A stretch of 37,405 bases of DNA from Bacteroidales bacterium (GTDB lineage Bacteria > Bacteroidota > Bacteroidia > Bacteroidales > P3): NCBI GenBank assembly GCA_017551765.1, contig JAFZKV010000029.1, positions 1 through 37,405 on the forward strand. Direction: 5' to 3'. The notes under the pieces were generated by a model. It was not told the DNA's origin and ran no database searches. It saw only the letters and a list, made by a program, of their open reading frames with translations. Below are positions 29,008 through 37,405 of this stretch, piece by piece. The stretch's first letter is position 1; every line of letters begins with the position of its first letter. The position numbers and the translations under genes are program-made.

Positions 29008-30606
29008 CTACTTGGAACAAGTCTTGATGAAACTCATGAACAGAGGATGCGGGTTCAACACCGACGAGCTGTATTCGGGATGGAACTGCGTGCCGATGTA
29101 CCAGCGCTTCTCGGGTATTTCGACAATCTCCACCAGGTCGGCGGCGGGATTGATGCCCACACATTTCATTCCCTTGGCTTCATATTCCTCCTTGAAGGCG
29201 TTGTTGAACTCGTAGCGATGCCGGTGACGTTCCTTGATGAGTGTCTCTTTTCCATAGGCTTCATACACTCGGCTGCCTTCTTTCAGTTCACAGTCGTAGG
29301 CGCCAAGTCGCATGGTGCCGCCCATCTGGGTGATGCTCTTCTGCTCCTCCATGATGTCGATAACGTTGTGCGGCGTCTTCTCGTCCATCTCACGACTGTT
29401 GGCATCCTTATAACCCAGCACGTTGCGGGCAAACTCGATGACCATCATCTGCATGCCGAGACAGATACCAAAGGTGGGGATGTCATGCGTACGTGTGTAT
29501 TCGGCAGCGATAATTTTGCCTTCGATGCCGCGTGTGCCGAAACCAGGACAGATGACGATGCCCGCCAACCCTTCAAGTTTCTCGGCCACATTTCCTTCGG
29601 TAATCTCCTCGCTGTTGACGAAGTGCAGCTTGGCCTTCACGTCGTTATAGATGCCGGCCAGGTTGAGGCTCTCGCGGATGCTCTTGTAGGCGTCCTGCAG
29701 GTCGTACTTGCCCACCAAGCCGATGTGCACCTCGCGTTTGGCGTTGCGCTGTTTGTCGAGGAAGTCGTGCCAGGCTTTCATCTCCGGCGTCTCGCCCACG
29801 GGGATGCCTATCTTGCGCAGGATGGCGGCGTCGAGGCCCTGCTTCTGCATGTTCACCGGCACTTCATAGATGCTGGGCATATCCTCGCTCTGCACCACGC
29901 ACTCGAGGTCGACGTTGCAGAACGATGCCACCTTCATGCGCATGTGGTCGTCGAGGTGGCGCTCGGTGCGCAGCACGAGGATGTCCGGCTGGATACCCAT
30001 CGACTGTAATTCCTTCACGCTGTGCTGCGTGGGCTTGGTTTTCAGCTCGTCGGCAGCCTTCAGGTAAGGCACATAGGTGAGGTGTACGCAGACAGCGTTA
30101 CGGCCCAGTTGCCAGCGCAACTGACGGATGGCCTCCATGAAGGGGGCACTCTCGATGTCGCCTATGGTGCCTCCCACCTCGGTGATGACGAAGTCGAGCT
30201 GCTCGTCCTTCTCGTCCTCACGCAGCATGCGGCGCTTGATTTCGTCGGTGATGTGGGGCACTACCTGGATGGTCTTGCCCAGATAGTCGCCGCGGCGCTC
30301 GCGGTCAATGACGGTCTTGTAGATACGGCCGGTGGTGATGCTGTTGGCGCGTGTGGTGTGGATGCCGGTAAAGCGCTCGTAGTGGCCGAGGTCGAGGTCG
30401 GTCTCAAAACCGTCGTCCGTCACGTAGCACTCGCCGTGCTCGTAGGGATTCAGCGTGCCGGGGTCGATGTTGATGTAGGGGTCGAATTTCTGATTAGTGA
30501 CCTTATAGCCGCGTGCCTGCAGCAGACGGCCGATGCTGGCGGAGATGATGCCCTTGCCCAACGAAGAGACCACGCCGCCCGTGACGAAGATGTACTTTGT
30601 GTCCAT
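29008..30606 (-). CDS. pyrG: CTP synthase
   Basis: A 532-residue enzyme that aminates UTP to CTP using glutamine and ATP. The N-terminal synthase domain begins MDTKYIFVTGGVVSSLGKG with the ATP-binding loop, followed by FDPYINIDPGTLNP and EVGGTIGDIES. The C-terminal glutaminase domain has ICPGFGTRGIEGK, the nucleophile motif FGICLGMQ and FHPEYSS. Full length. It lies 78 nt downstream of glnN on the same strand, with only an octamer repeat between, so read-through is possible; glnN supplies the glutamine used here. Confidence 0.97.
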   Translation of the reverse strand: MDTKYIFVTGGVVSSLGKGIISASIGRLLQARGYKVTNQKFDPYINIDPGTLNPYEHGECYVTDDGFETDLDLGHYERFTGIHTTRANSITTGRIYKTVIDRERRGDYLGKTIQVVPHITDEIKRRMLREDEKDEQLDFVITEVGGTIGDIESAPFMEAIRQLRWQLGRNAVCVHLTYVPYLKAADELKTKPTQHSVKELQSMGIQPDILVLRTERHLDDHMRMKVASFCNVDLECVVQSEDMPSIYEVPVNMQKQGLDAAILRKIGIPVGETPEMKAWHDFLDKQRNAKREVHIGLVGKYDLQDAYKSIRESLNLAGIYNDVKAKLHFVNSEEITEGNVAEKLEGLAGIVICPGFGTRGIEGKIIAAEYTRTHDIPTFGICLGMQMMVIEFARNVLGYKDANSREMDEKTPHNVIDIMEEQKSITQMGGTMRLGAYDCELKEGSRVYEAYGKETLIKERHRHRYEFNNAFKEEYEAKGMKCVGINPAADLVEIVEIPEKRWYIGTQFHPEYSSSVLNPHPLFMSFIKTCSK

Positions 30607-30624
30607 AAGATGATAAAAAATATA

Positions 30625-30688
30625 TTGTTTGATTGCTTGATTGTTTGATTGCTTGATTGTCTGAGTGCTTGATTGTTTGAGTGGTTAG
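30625..30688 (+). repeat. 8-bp tandem repeat between glnN and pyrG
   Basis: Eight consecutive octamers of the type TTGTTTGA / TTGCTTGA; the first four alternate exactly, giving a 16-nt period. It fills most of the glnN-pyrG gap and touches the glnN stop codon at 30685. Confidence 0.75.
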
Positions 30689-32880
30689 TGCGAGAAGAGT
30701 ATTTCCCTGTATTTTGGCAACGGCCAGAGTTCGTCGTCGACGATGAGTTCGAGTTTATCGACGTGGTAGCGGATGGGGTCGAAGTAGGGCAGCACGGTGT
30801 CGTGGTAGGCGATGGCGCGCTCTCGCTCGTTGGCGATGTGGTTGGCCTGCTTGCGGGCTTCCACCATGTTGTCCACGTTCTGCTTGATGGAGGCGATGTG
30901 CTCCGAGAGCTCTTCTATCAGCGAGTCGTCGTGTGCCGAGAGGGTGCGGGCTTTGTCGATGTCGTATACTTGGCGCATCTTGTAGACGTTGTCGAGCAGC
31001 GTCGACTGGTAGCGGGTGGCCACGGGGATGATGTGGTTGAGGACGATGTCGCCCAGCACACGTGCCTCGATCTGCACCTTCTTGATGTAGGTGTCCCACT
31101 TCACCTCGTTGCGGGCGGCCAGCTCGGTGCGGTTCATCACGCCGGTGGCCTCGAACATCTGCACCGACGAGGGCGAGGTGTAGGCGTCGTAGATGAGCGG
31201 CACGCTGCTCTCGCAATCCAAGCCGCGTCGCTGCGCCTCCTGCCGCCACTCGTCGCTGTAGCCGTTGCCGTCGAAGCGGATGGCTTTCGACTCGCGGATG
31301 TACTCGCGCAGTACTTCAAAGATGGCGTGTTCCTTCTGCTCGCCTGCCGCCATGCGGGCGTCCACCTCCTGACGGAATTCGCGCAGCTGCGAGGCTACGG
31401 CGGTGTTGAGGGCTATCATGGCGCAGCCGCAGTTGGCCGAGGAGCCTACGGCACGGAACTCGAAGCGGTTGCCGGTGAAGGCGAAGGGCGAGGTGCGGTT
31501 GCGGTCGGTGTTGTCGACCAGCACCTCGGGGATATGTGCCACACCGAGCTGCATACGGCGTTTCTCGTCGAGGACAATAGCCTGCTCTTTGTCGGCATTC
31601 TCCAGCTGGTCGAGCACCGCCGACAGTTGGCTGCCGAGGAAGACGCTGATGATGGAGGGCGGCGCCTCCTGAGCGCCCAGACGGTGGGCGTTGGTGGCGG
31701 TCATGATGGAGGCCTTGAGGAGGGCGTTGTGCTTTTTGACGGCCATCATCACGTTGACCAGGAAGGTGACGAAGCGGAGGTTCTCCTCGGGCGTCTTGCC
31801 GGGGGTGAGCAGGCCGACACCGGTGTCGGTACCCAGCGACCAGTTGCAATGCTTGCCCGAACCGTTGACGCCGGCAAAGGGTTTCTCATGCAGCAGCACT
31901 TTGAAACCGTGACGGCTGGCCACCTTGTGCATCAGCGACATCAGTATCAGGTTCTGGTCAACGGCCAGATTGGTCTCGTTGTAGATGGGTGCCAGCTCGA
32001 ACTGGTTGGGTGCCACCTCGTTGTGGCGGGTCTTGCAGGGGATGGCATATTTGTAGGCCTCGAACTCAAGCTCCTTCATAAACGACTGCACACGGGCGGG
32101 GATGGCTCCGAAATAGTGGTCTTCGAGCTGCTGGTTCTTGGCCGACTCATGGCCCAACAGGGTGCGGCCCGTCAGCAGCAGGTCAGGGCGGGCGGAATAG
32201 ATAGACTCGTCGACGAGGAAATACTCCTGTTCCCAGCCCAGATAGGAATAGACCTTGCGCACGGCGGGATCGAAGAGGTGGCACACGTCGGTAGCGGCAC
32301 AGTCGACAGCGTGGAGGGCTTTGAGCAGCGGTGTCTTGTAGTCGAGTGCCTCGCCGGTATAGGAGACGAAGACCGTAGGGATGCAGAGGGTGTCGTCGAC
32401 CATGAAAGCGGGCGACGAGGTGTCCCAGGCGGTGTAGCCGCGGGCCTCGAAGGTGTTGCGGATGCCGCCGTTGGGGAAACTTGAGCCGTCGGCCTCCTGT
32501 TGCGCCAGCAGCTTGCCCGAGAACTCCTCAATCACGTCGCTGCCCGGCTGCCCGGCATACTCGATGAAGGCATCGTGCTTCTCTGCGGTGCCCTCGGTGA
32601 GCGGCTGGAACCAGTGGGTGTAGTGAGTCGCGCCCATATCCAGCGCCCAATTCTTCATGCCGACAGCCACATTGTTGGCAATCTCGCGGTTGAAAGGTGC
32701 CCCGTTGTCGAGCACATTGCAGAACGCGCGGAAGGTCTCGGCCGAGAGGTAGCGGGCCATCTGTTTCCGTCCGAACACATGGTTGCCATAGTAGTCGGAA
32801 ACCATACCTGCGGGAGGCTGGACGGCCACCGCCTTCTTGGCGAAAGCCTCCTGCAGCACTTTAAAACGAAGATTACTCAT
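30685..32880 (-). CDS. glnN: Glutamine synthetase, type III (GSIII)
   Basis: A 731-residue ATP-dependent enzyme that makes glutamine from glutamate and ammonium. The length and sequence are those of the large GSIII class typical of Bacteroidetes: VFGRKQMARYLS near the N-terminus, THYTHWFQPLT, GWEQEYFLVDE, EVAPNQFELAPIYNE, HEKPFAGVNGSGKHCNW and GNRFEFRAVGSS (nucleotide and glutamate site). No GlnB-type regulator is adjacent. The promoter is not clear in the 190-nt divergent gap shared with the protease gene. Confidence 0.97.
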   Translation of the reverse strand: MSNLRFKVLQEAFAKKAVAVQPPAGMVSDYYGNHVFGRKQMARYLSAETFRAFCNVLDNGAPFNREIANNVAVGMKNWALDMGATHYTHWFQPLTEGTAEKHDAFIEYAGQPGSDVIEEFSGKLLAQQEADGSSFPNGGIRNTFEARGYTAWDTSSPAFMVDDTLCIPTVFVSYTGEALDYKTPLLKALHAVDCAATDVCHLFDPAVRKVYSYLGWEQEYFLVDESIYSARPDLLLTGRTLLGHESAKNQQLEDHYFGAIPARVQSFMKELEFEAYKYAIPCKTRHNEVAPNQFELAPIYNETNLAVDQNLILMSLMHKVASRHGFKVLLHEKPFAGVNGSGKHCNWSLGTDTGVGLLTPGKTPEENLRFVTFLVNVMMAVKKHNALLKASIMTATNAHRLGAQEAPPSIISVFLGSQLSAVLDQLENADKEQAIVLDEKRRMQLGVAHIPEVLVDNTDRNRTSPFAFTGNRFEFRAVGSSANCGCAMIALNTAVASQLREFRQEVDARMAAGEQKEHAIFEVLREYIRESKAIRFDGNGYSDEWRQEAQRRGLDCESSVPLIYDAYTSPSSVQMFEATGVMNRTELAARNEVKWDTYIKKVQIEARVLGDIVLNHIIPVATRYQSTLLDNVYKMRQVYDIDKARTLSAHDDSLIEELSEHIASIKQNVDNMVEARKQANHIANERERAIAYHDTVLPYFDPIRYHVDKLELIVDDELWPLPKYREILFSH

Positions 32881-33070
32881 TGGTTGGATGATGATTATAT
32901 TATTGATGTTCAGTTATTTCTGCGCAATATACTATGTGTAATAAAAAATAGGTAACGCGAAGGATAGCAATTTATTGTCTTTTGCGGTTGAATATTTTTG
33001 TTGCTGCCACATACAACATTTTGCACTTTCCGGCGTTATTGTACTTTAATTAATTACTATCTGTACGAAA

Positions 33071-36000
33071 ATGAAGATGACAATTAAACGGTTCGTTTTG
33101 GCGGCGCTGCTGATGGCCGCGTCCGCAGTATCGGCTTCGCCGGTGTTCAACATGCCTGTCGTTCGTATCCAGCCCAACGGCGACACGCTGCATTGTTTTG
33201 TTTCGGGCGACGAGTTCTATCATCGTCTGCATGATGCCGACGACTATACCATCGTCCAAAATCCCCGCAATGGCTATTGGGTTTATGCCGATACTGTTCA
33301 CACCAGAGCAGGCCGTTGGCAGGTAGTGCCGACACAGTATGTGGCCGGCGTTGTCAACCCCCATACGATAGCGGGCCTTCATCCTCATCTTGGGGTGGAC
33401 AGGGAGACCTGGCTGGAGAAACAGAAGCTGTTCGATGTGCCGAAAGGCAACGTTGAGTCACCGAAGACTTCAGGCGTCAACCACGGGAATTTGAACAATG
33501 TGGTGATTTTTGTGCGCTTCAGCGACGAGACGGAGATCACTACGCCATTCTCCAACATCAACGCGATGTTCAACGACTCGTCGGCCACCTCCACCTCAAT
33601 GTATAGCTACTTCAAGAAGGTGTCGTACAACAAAATCAATATCCTCACTCATTACTATCCGACTCCGTCGGGCAACACGGTGGTGTCCTACCAGGACAGC
33701 CTTCCCCGCTCCTACTACCAGCCCTACGACTCCACCACCAACACCAACGGCTACCAGACAGACGACGAGCGGCGCGTCCGCGAATTCAGCCTGCTAGAAC
33801 GAGCCGTCAACTATGTGAACGCTAACTCGCCGGTGCCCAGCACACTCAACATTGATATGGACAACGACGGCTATGTGGACAACATCTGCTTTGTGGTCAA
33901 GGGCACCTATACGGGTTGGAGCGACCTGCTGTGGCCCCACAAATGGAGCCTCTGGGACCGCCAGGTGTATATCAACGGCAAGCGTGTCTACACTTTCAAC
34001 CTGCAACTTGAGGGCAGCGGCGACCACTATTTCAGCAGTTCCACCTTCTGCCACGAGATGTTCCACACCCTTGGCGCCCCCGACCTGTACCGCTACTACG
34101 TGGGCACCAACGTCAGCGGCGTGGGCTCGTGGGACCTGATGTGCAGCAACACCACTCCGCCACAGCACATGAGTGCCTACATGAAGTGGAAGTACGGCAA
34201 TTGGCTCGACTCCATCCCCCAGATTACCATCCCGGGTACCTACACGCTGCACTCGCTGGGCGACGACACCTATGAAAACTGTTGCTACAAGATTGCCGCC
34301 CAGGAGCCGCACCAATGGTATGTGCTCGAATACCGCGACAACACGGAGCGTTTCGAAACCGGCTTGCCGGGAAAAGGCCTGCTGGTTTTCCGCATCGACG
34401 ACCGCTACAGCGGCAACGCCAGCTTTGACGGCGTCAGCAACTTTGACGAGGTCTACCTCTTCCGCCCCAACGCTGCCGACGACAGCACCAACGGCACCCT
34501 GTCGCAGGCCTATTTCAGTGGCAACACCTCGCGCACCTCGTTCACGCCACAGACCAATCCGCACCCCTGGCTGACGGGCAACGTCATCGACACCACTTTT
34601 GCGCTGACCAACATCACGGTGCCAGGCACCACCATCAGCTTTACCTATATGGATTTGCGTGGTTGCGTGGAGCCTCACGACCTGTCGGTGTCGAGCCTTA
34701 CGGGCCACTCCGCCACCCTGTCGTGGGCAGCCAATTCGGGCAGCAGTCTGTTGCAGTGGCGTGCCAGCGGCTCCGCTACGGTCAACTCGACTGTGGTGGC
34801 GGGACACAGCTACCCGTTGAACAACCTACAGGTCGGCACCGAATACCAATGGCGAGTGAAAGGCATCTGCGGTGTTGGTGACAGCAGCGCCTTCTCGCCG
34901 TGGACTTCGTTTACCACTGCCTCGTGCTACGAACCGCTGACAACGGCTGTAGGAACCGCCGAGACCACCTACTATAACATCCCTGTCAACAACTACTACA
35001 ACTACACCTATTCGCAGATGATTTACACCGCTGCCGAGATGGGCGGCCCGATGGAAATCACCAGCTTGTCGTTCAACTATGCCGGCACCAGCGCATCCGC
35101 AGCCAAGACTAACTGCACCATCTACCTGGGCACCACCACACAGAGCACTTTCGCCGGCCCCACCGCAGCCTTCCTCGTGCCCCTCTCGCAACTGCAAAAG
35201 GTGTATGAGGGTCCCCTGGTGTGCGTGCAAGGGTGGAACGAGTTTGTGCTCGACAGCGCCTTCACCTACAACGGCACCGGCAACCTCGTTGTGGCCATCG
35301 ACGACAACAGCTGCGGATACAACGGTACGTCGTATCGTTTCTATTGCACCTCCACTTCGCAGTACACATCGCTGACTTTCTGTAGCGACAGCGAAAACCC
35401 CGACCCCACGTCAATGACCGACTTCAGCGGTTACAAGAACCGCCTGCGATACCGTCCCGACATACGCTTCAAGGGGTGCCCCTTCCAGGTGCTGCCGACC
35501 TATGAGGTCACCGTGACATCCAGCAACAGCAGCCAGGGTAGCGTCAGCGGAGGCGACACCTACGACGAGAACGCTACCGCCACCATTACCGCCACCCCTG
35601 CACAGCATTATCATTTCCTCTATTGGATCTCGGGCAGCGACACCATCACCGACAATCCTTACACCTTCACCGTGACCGAAGACGCCAGCTTCACCGCCTA
35701 TTTCGCCCTCGACAGCCACCATGTCTCAGTGGCCTCGAACGACACGACCATCGGCCATGCCTGGTTTACCTATGCCGCTGGTGAAGCGCTGAACGAGGCC
35801 CTGCTTCCCTATGGCACCGTGTTGAGCCTGCACGCCGAAGCCCGTACCGATGTGGAGGGCTACCAATGCACTTTCCTACATTGGAGCGACGGCAACACCG
35901 AGGCCGACCGCACGCTGACGCTGGCGCAGGACATCCAACTGACCGCGTTATTCGAGGCGCAGCCAATCCAAGGTATCCAGGCCGCCACCGACCCCTACAG

Positions 36001-36190
36001 GGTGGTGGTGCGTGACGGAGGAATAGAAATAGCGGGGGTCGCAGGGGCTGTGGTGGCACTATACGATGCCATCGGCCGTTGCCATTGGCGCTCGGTGGCC
36101 GACGGGCAGCAGTTCATCCCCGTCAGCCATGCCGGAGTGTACCTGCTCCGCATCAACGGGCAGGCGCACAAAGTCGTTGTGCATCGGTAA
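33071..36190 (+). CDS. Secreted M6-type metalloprotease with FN3 and T9SS sorting domain
   Basis: A 1039-residue secreted protein. It has a signal peptide (1-22, ending VSASP), an M6-like catalytic domain with Zn motif HEMFH (328-332) and downstream LGAPDLY, and a Ca-site-like DMDNDGYVD (262-270). A fibronectin type III domain (about 545-640), a beta-rich region, InlB-B-like divergent repeats (TYDENATATITATPAQHYHF) and a C-terminal type A T9SS sorting domain (last 70 residues, ending HAGVYLLRINGQAHKVVV) follow. It should cross the outer membrane through the T9SS and be anchored or released, degrading host or dietary protein. A second Met at 33077 is also possible as the start. The 3' end overlaps the convergent NUDIX gene by 38 nt. 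Confidence 0.9.
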   Translation: MKMTIKRFVLAALLMAASAVSASPVFNMPVVRIQPNGDTLHCFVSGDEFYHRLHDADDYTIVQNPRNGYWVYADTVHTRAGRWQVVPTQYVAGVVNPHTIAGLHPHLGVDRETWLEKQKLFDVPKGNVESPKTSGVNHGNLNNVVIFVRFSDETEITTPFSNINAMFNDSSATSTSMYSYFKKVSYNKINILTHYYPTPSGNTVVSYQDSLPRSYYQPYDSTTNTNGYQTDDERRVREFSLLERAVNYVNANSPVPSTLNIDMDNDGYVDNICFVVKGTYTGWSDLLWPHKWSLWDRQVYINGKRVYTFNLQLEGSGDHYFSSSTFCHEMFHTLGAPDLYRYYVGTNVSGVGSWDLMCSNTTPPQHMSAYMKWKYGNWLDSIPQITIPGTYTLHSLGDDTYENCCYKIAAQEPHQWYVLEYRDNTERFETGLPGKGLLVFRIDDRYSGNASFDGVSNFDEVYLFRPNAADDSTNGTLSQAYFSGNTSRTSFTPQTNPHPWLTGNVIDTTFALTNITVPGTTISFTYMDLRGCVEPHDLSVSSLTGHSATLSWAANSGSSLLQWRASGSATVNSTVVAGHSYPLNNLQVGTEYQWRVKGICGVGDSSAFSPWTSFTTASCYEPLTTAVGTAETTYYNIPVNNYYNYTYSQMIYTAAEMGGPMEITSLSFNYAGTSASAAKTNCTIYLGTTTQSTFAGPTAAFLVPLSQLQKVYEGPLVCVQGWNEFVLDSAFTYNGTGNLVVAIDDNSCGYNGTSYRFYCTSTSQYTSLTFCSDSENPDPTSMTDFSGYKNRLRYRPDIRFKGCPFQVLPTYEVTVTSSNSSQGSVSGGDTYDENATATITATPAQHYHFLYWISGSDTITDNPYTFTVTEDASFTAYFALDSHHVSVASNDTTIGHAWFTYAAGEALNEALLPYGTVLSLHAEARTDVEGYQCTFLHWSDGNTEADRTLTLAQDIQLTALFEAQPIQGIQAATDPYRVVVRDGGIEIAGVAGAVVALYDAIGRCHWRSVADGQQFIPVSHAGVYLLRINGQAHKVVVHR

Positions 36191-36578
36191 TAATTTCCGC
36201 GTGGTCGAAGGCCAGGGACGGTAGATTGGCGAGGGGCCACCAACGCACCTCGGCGGCATCGTCGCCGGCCTTCGGCTCTCCTGATACCAACCTCACCAAG
36301 TAGGCAGCGGTGACGGTGCGTCCGCGAGGGTCGCGCCCCAGAGTGCTATATATGCCAATGAGGTGCAGGTCAGTTTCGGCTACCTGTAGGCCGGTCTCCT
36401 CCTGCAGTTCGCGCTCGGCGCAATGCTCGATGGTCTCGTCCATTTCCATAAAGCCGCCTGGGAGGGCCCAGCAGCCGCGGAACGGCTCGTTGCCGCGACG
36501 GATGAGGAGCACCTCGTTGTTGCGAAGCACTACACAGTCGGCGGTGAGCATTGGTCGGGGATATTCGTAGGTGAACAT
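36153..36578 (-). CDS. NUDIX hydrolase
   Basis: A 141-residue protein with a complete Nudix box GX5EX7REUXEEXGU in residues 42-64 (GFMEMDETIEHC..RELQEETGL), preceded by CWALPGG. Such enzymes hydrolyse nucleoside diphosphate derivatives; the leading TADCVVLRNNEVLLIRRG resembles ADP-ribose or 8-oxo-dGTP pyrophosphatases, but the substrate cannot be named. A heptamer tandem repeat starts 3 nt upstream of the start codon. The last 12 codons overlap the protease gene on the other strand. It follows the EamA gene on the same strand and may be co-transcribed. Confidence 0.92.
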   Translation of the reverse strand: MFTYEYPRPMLTADCVVLRNNEVLLIRRGNEPFRGCWALPGGFMEMDETIEHCAERELQEETGLQVAETDLHLIGIYSTLGRDPRGRTVTAAYLVRLVSGEPKAGDDAAEVRWWPLANLPSLAFDHAEIITDAQRLCAPAR

Positions 36579-36581
36579 TTT

Positions 36582-36637
36582 GGTTGTCAGTTATCGGTTG
36601 TCAGTTGTCAGTTATCAGTTGTCAGTTATCGGTTGTC
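36582..36637 (+). repeat. 7-bp tandem repeat upstream of the NUDIX gene
   Basis: Eight heptamers of the form RGTTRTC (GGTTGTC, AGTTATC, AGTTGTC). They span the NUDIX leader and the last codons and stop of the EamA gene (stop at 36626-36628). Confidence 0.8.
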
Positions 36638-37405
36638 AGTGGGTGGTGGTGTGGCGGCGCGGCTGCGGTTGACGACCCAGACGCCGGTGAAGACCAGCAG
36701 AGCGGCCACTATCTTGGTGACCGTCAGGCGGTCCATGCCTGTCCAGATGGCCACAGCAATGGCAATGATGGGCTGCAGGTAGCCGTACATGCTGACCAGC
36801 GTGGGGCGGATGCGCTGCTGGCCCACTGGAATGAGGTAGTAGGCCAGGAAGGTGGAGAAGAATATCATGTAGCCTATCTCCCACCACACCTGGGTGGGTA
36901 CGGCGGCAAAGTCGCTCTGCGGCAGGTGGGGCAGCGAGAAGGGCAGCGACAGCAGGAAAGAAGCGAGGAACATCCACTTCATGGAGGTGACCACCGAGTA
37001 GCGCGCTATCAGGGGACGGCATGTGCCGAGGTAGAGGGCGAAGACGATATAGTTGGCAAAGCAGTAGAGTATGCCCACAGGTTCTGTCTGTGAGGGACCG
37101 CTGGAGGCAAAGGTGCTCTGGAGAATGAGCCAGAGGATGCCGCCGAAACTGAGCGCCACACCGAGGGCCTTCTTCCAGGTGATAGGTTCCTTCAAAAAGA
37201 TGGCGGCCACAAACATGGTGAAGATGGGAGTGGTGGTGCTCATCACCGAAAGGTCGACGGGGGTGGTGTGCGCAATGGCGTGTAGGAATGTGAGTTGCGG
37301 CAGGAAGAGGCCGAGCACTCCGGCACCGCAGAGGCGCAGCAGGTCTTTGACAGGCACCTGCTCACGGGGGGTGAACAGCGACACCAGCCAGAAGAGGGCA
37401 CCGGC
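36626..37405 (-). CDS. EamA/DMT family transporter, 5' end missing
   Basis: Inner-membrane drug/metabolite-type exporter. The frame is open through the right edge (GALFWL precedes the GTG at 37384), so the N-terminal helices are outside the window. About 259 residues remain with eight or so hydrophobic segments and EamA patterns such as HTTPVDLSVMSTTTPIFTMF, EPITWKKALGVALSFGGIL and LVSMYGYLQPIIAIAVA. The substrate is unknown. The C-terminus (PPPTDNR) is encoded within the heptamer repeat, so repeat-number changes would alter the tail and the distance to the NUDIX start. Confidence 0.88.
   Translation of the reverse strand, partial: AGALFWLVSLFTPREQVPVKDLLRLCGAGVLGLFLPQLTFLHAIAHTTPVDLSVMSTTTPIFTMFVAAIFLKEPITWKKALGVALSFGGILWLILQSTFASSGPSQTEPVGILYCFANYIVFALYLGTCRPLIARYSVVTSMKWMFLASFLLSLPFSLPHLPQSDFAAVPTQVWWEIGYMIFFSTFLAYYLIPVGQQRIRPTLVSMYGYLQPIIAIAVAIWTGMDRLTVTKIVAALLVFTGVWVVNRSRAATPPPTDNR

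Noticed and set aside
30673-32484. Long open frame on + opposite glnN
   Set aside because: Antisense shadow; the minus strand encodes complete GSIII with all motifs.
32881-33070. TAnnTTTG promoter for the protease gene (TATTTTTG at 32993-33000)
   Set aside because: The box matches, but the only nearby TTTG is 8 nt upstream, far from the usual spacing, so the promoter was not called.

Overview
The window is chromosomal DNA from a member of the Bacteroidales. Evidence: Bacteroidetes-type promoters (TAnnTTTGC, often with TTTG about 19-20 nt upstream), a FeoA-FeoB fusion with a small Cys-rich partner, type III glutamine synthetase, a DUF4954 protein beside nagB, a PorT-like protein, and a secreted metalloprotease ending in a type IX secretion (T9SS) sorting domain. 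Housekeeping genes are GC-rich. The genus cannot be named from this window.

Left part (1-13.3 kb): the 3' end of gpmA; a lipoprotein and porT; a tRNA cluster (Ser-GCT, Pro-TGG, Arg-TCT); feoAB with its small partner; a CNNM/CBS membrane protein; nagB with a DUF4954 gene; comM; and a sodB-yraN-sigma factor operon. Right part (29.0-37.4 kb): pyrG, glnN, an M6-type T9SS protease, a NUDIX hydrolase and a partial EamA transporter.

The centre (13350-28273) is a ten-gene, single-strand block with overlaps or gaps of 1-13 nt, and so probably one long operon dedicated to genome defence. In transcription order: an OLD-like AAA ATPase; a DUF3226/TOPRIM protein; a 5-methylcytosine methyltransferase (M1); a large protein with two GHKL modules (Hsp90/MORC-like at the N-terminus, histidine-kinase-like at the C-terminus); a receiver-like protein; a second 5mC methyltransferase (M2); an McrB-like AAA GTPase; an AlbA_2/Schlafen-like ATP-binding protein; a DUF2357 PD-(D/E)XK nuclease; and a Vsr mismatch endonuclease. 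M1, M2, McrB and the DUF2357 nuclease resemble a LlaJI-type restriction-modification system, and Vsr would repair T:G mismatches from deaminated 5mC. The GHKL/receiver pair sits between the two methyltransferases and looks like a phosphorelay or ATP-gated sensor built into the system. The OLD/TOPRIM pair at the head resembles PARIS-like split OLD nucleases. The middle genes are much more AT-rich than the flanks, and the mcrB gene changes composition just before its AAA domain, suggesting exchange of the recognition domain.

A second theme is repeats. Two inverted copies of a 112-bp element (four 11-bp units, an 18-bp inverted terminal unit, a 32-bp spacer, an 18-bp palindrome) lie at 5719-5830 and 28648-28759. 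The right copy is just upstream of the defence operon. A diverged array of the same geometry lies at 2364-2425. Short tandem repeats also sit at 16.3, 28.9, 30.6 and 36.6 kb, and an AT-rich repeat-like segment is inserted in frame in vsr. No integrase, transposase, CRISPR array or rRNA was seen.
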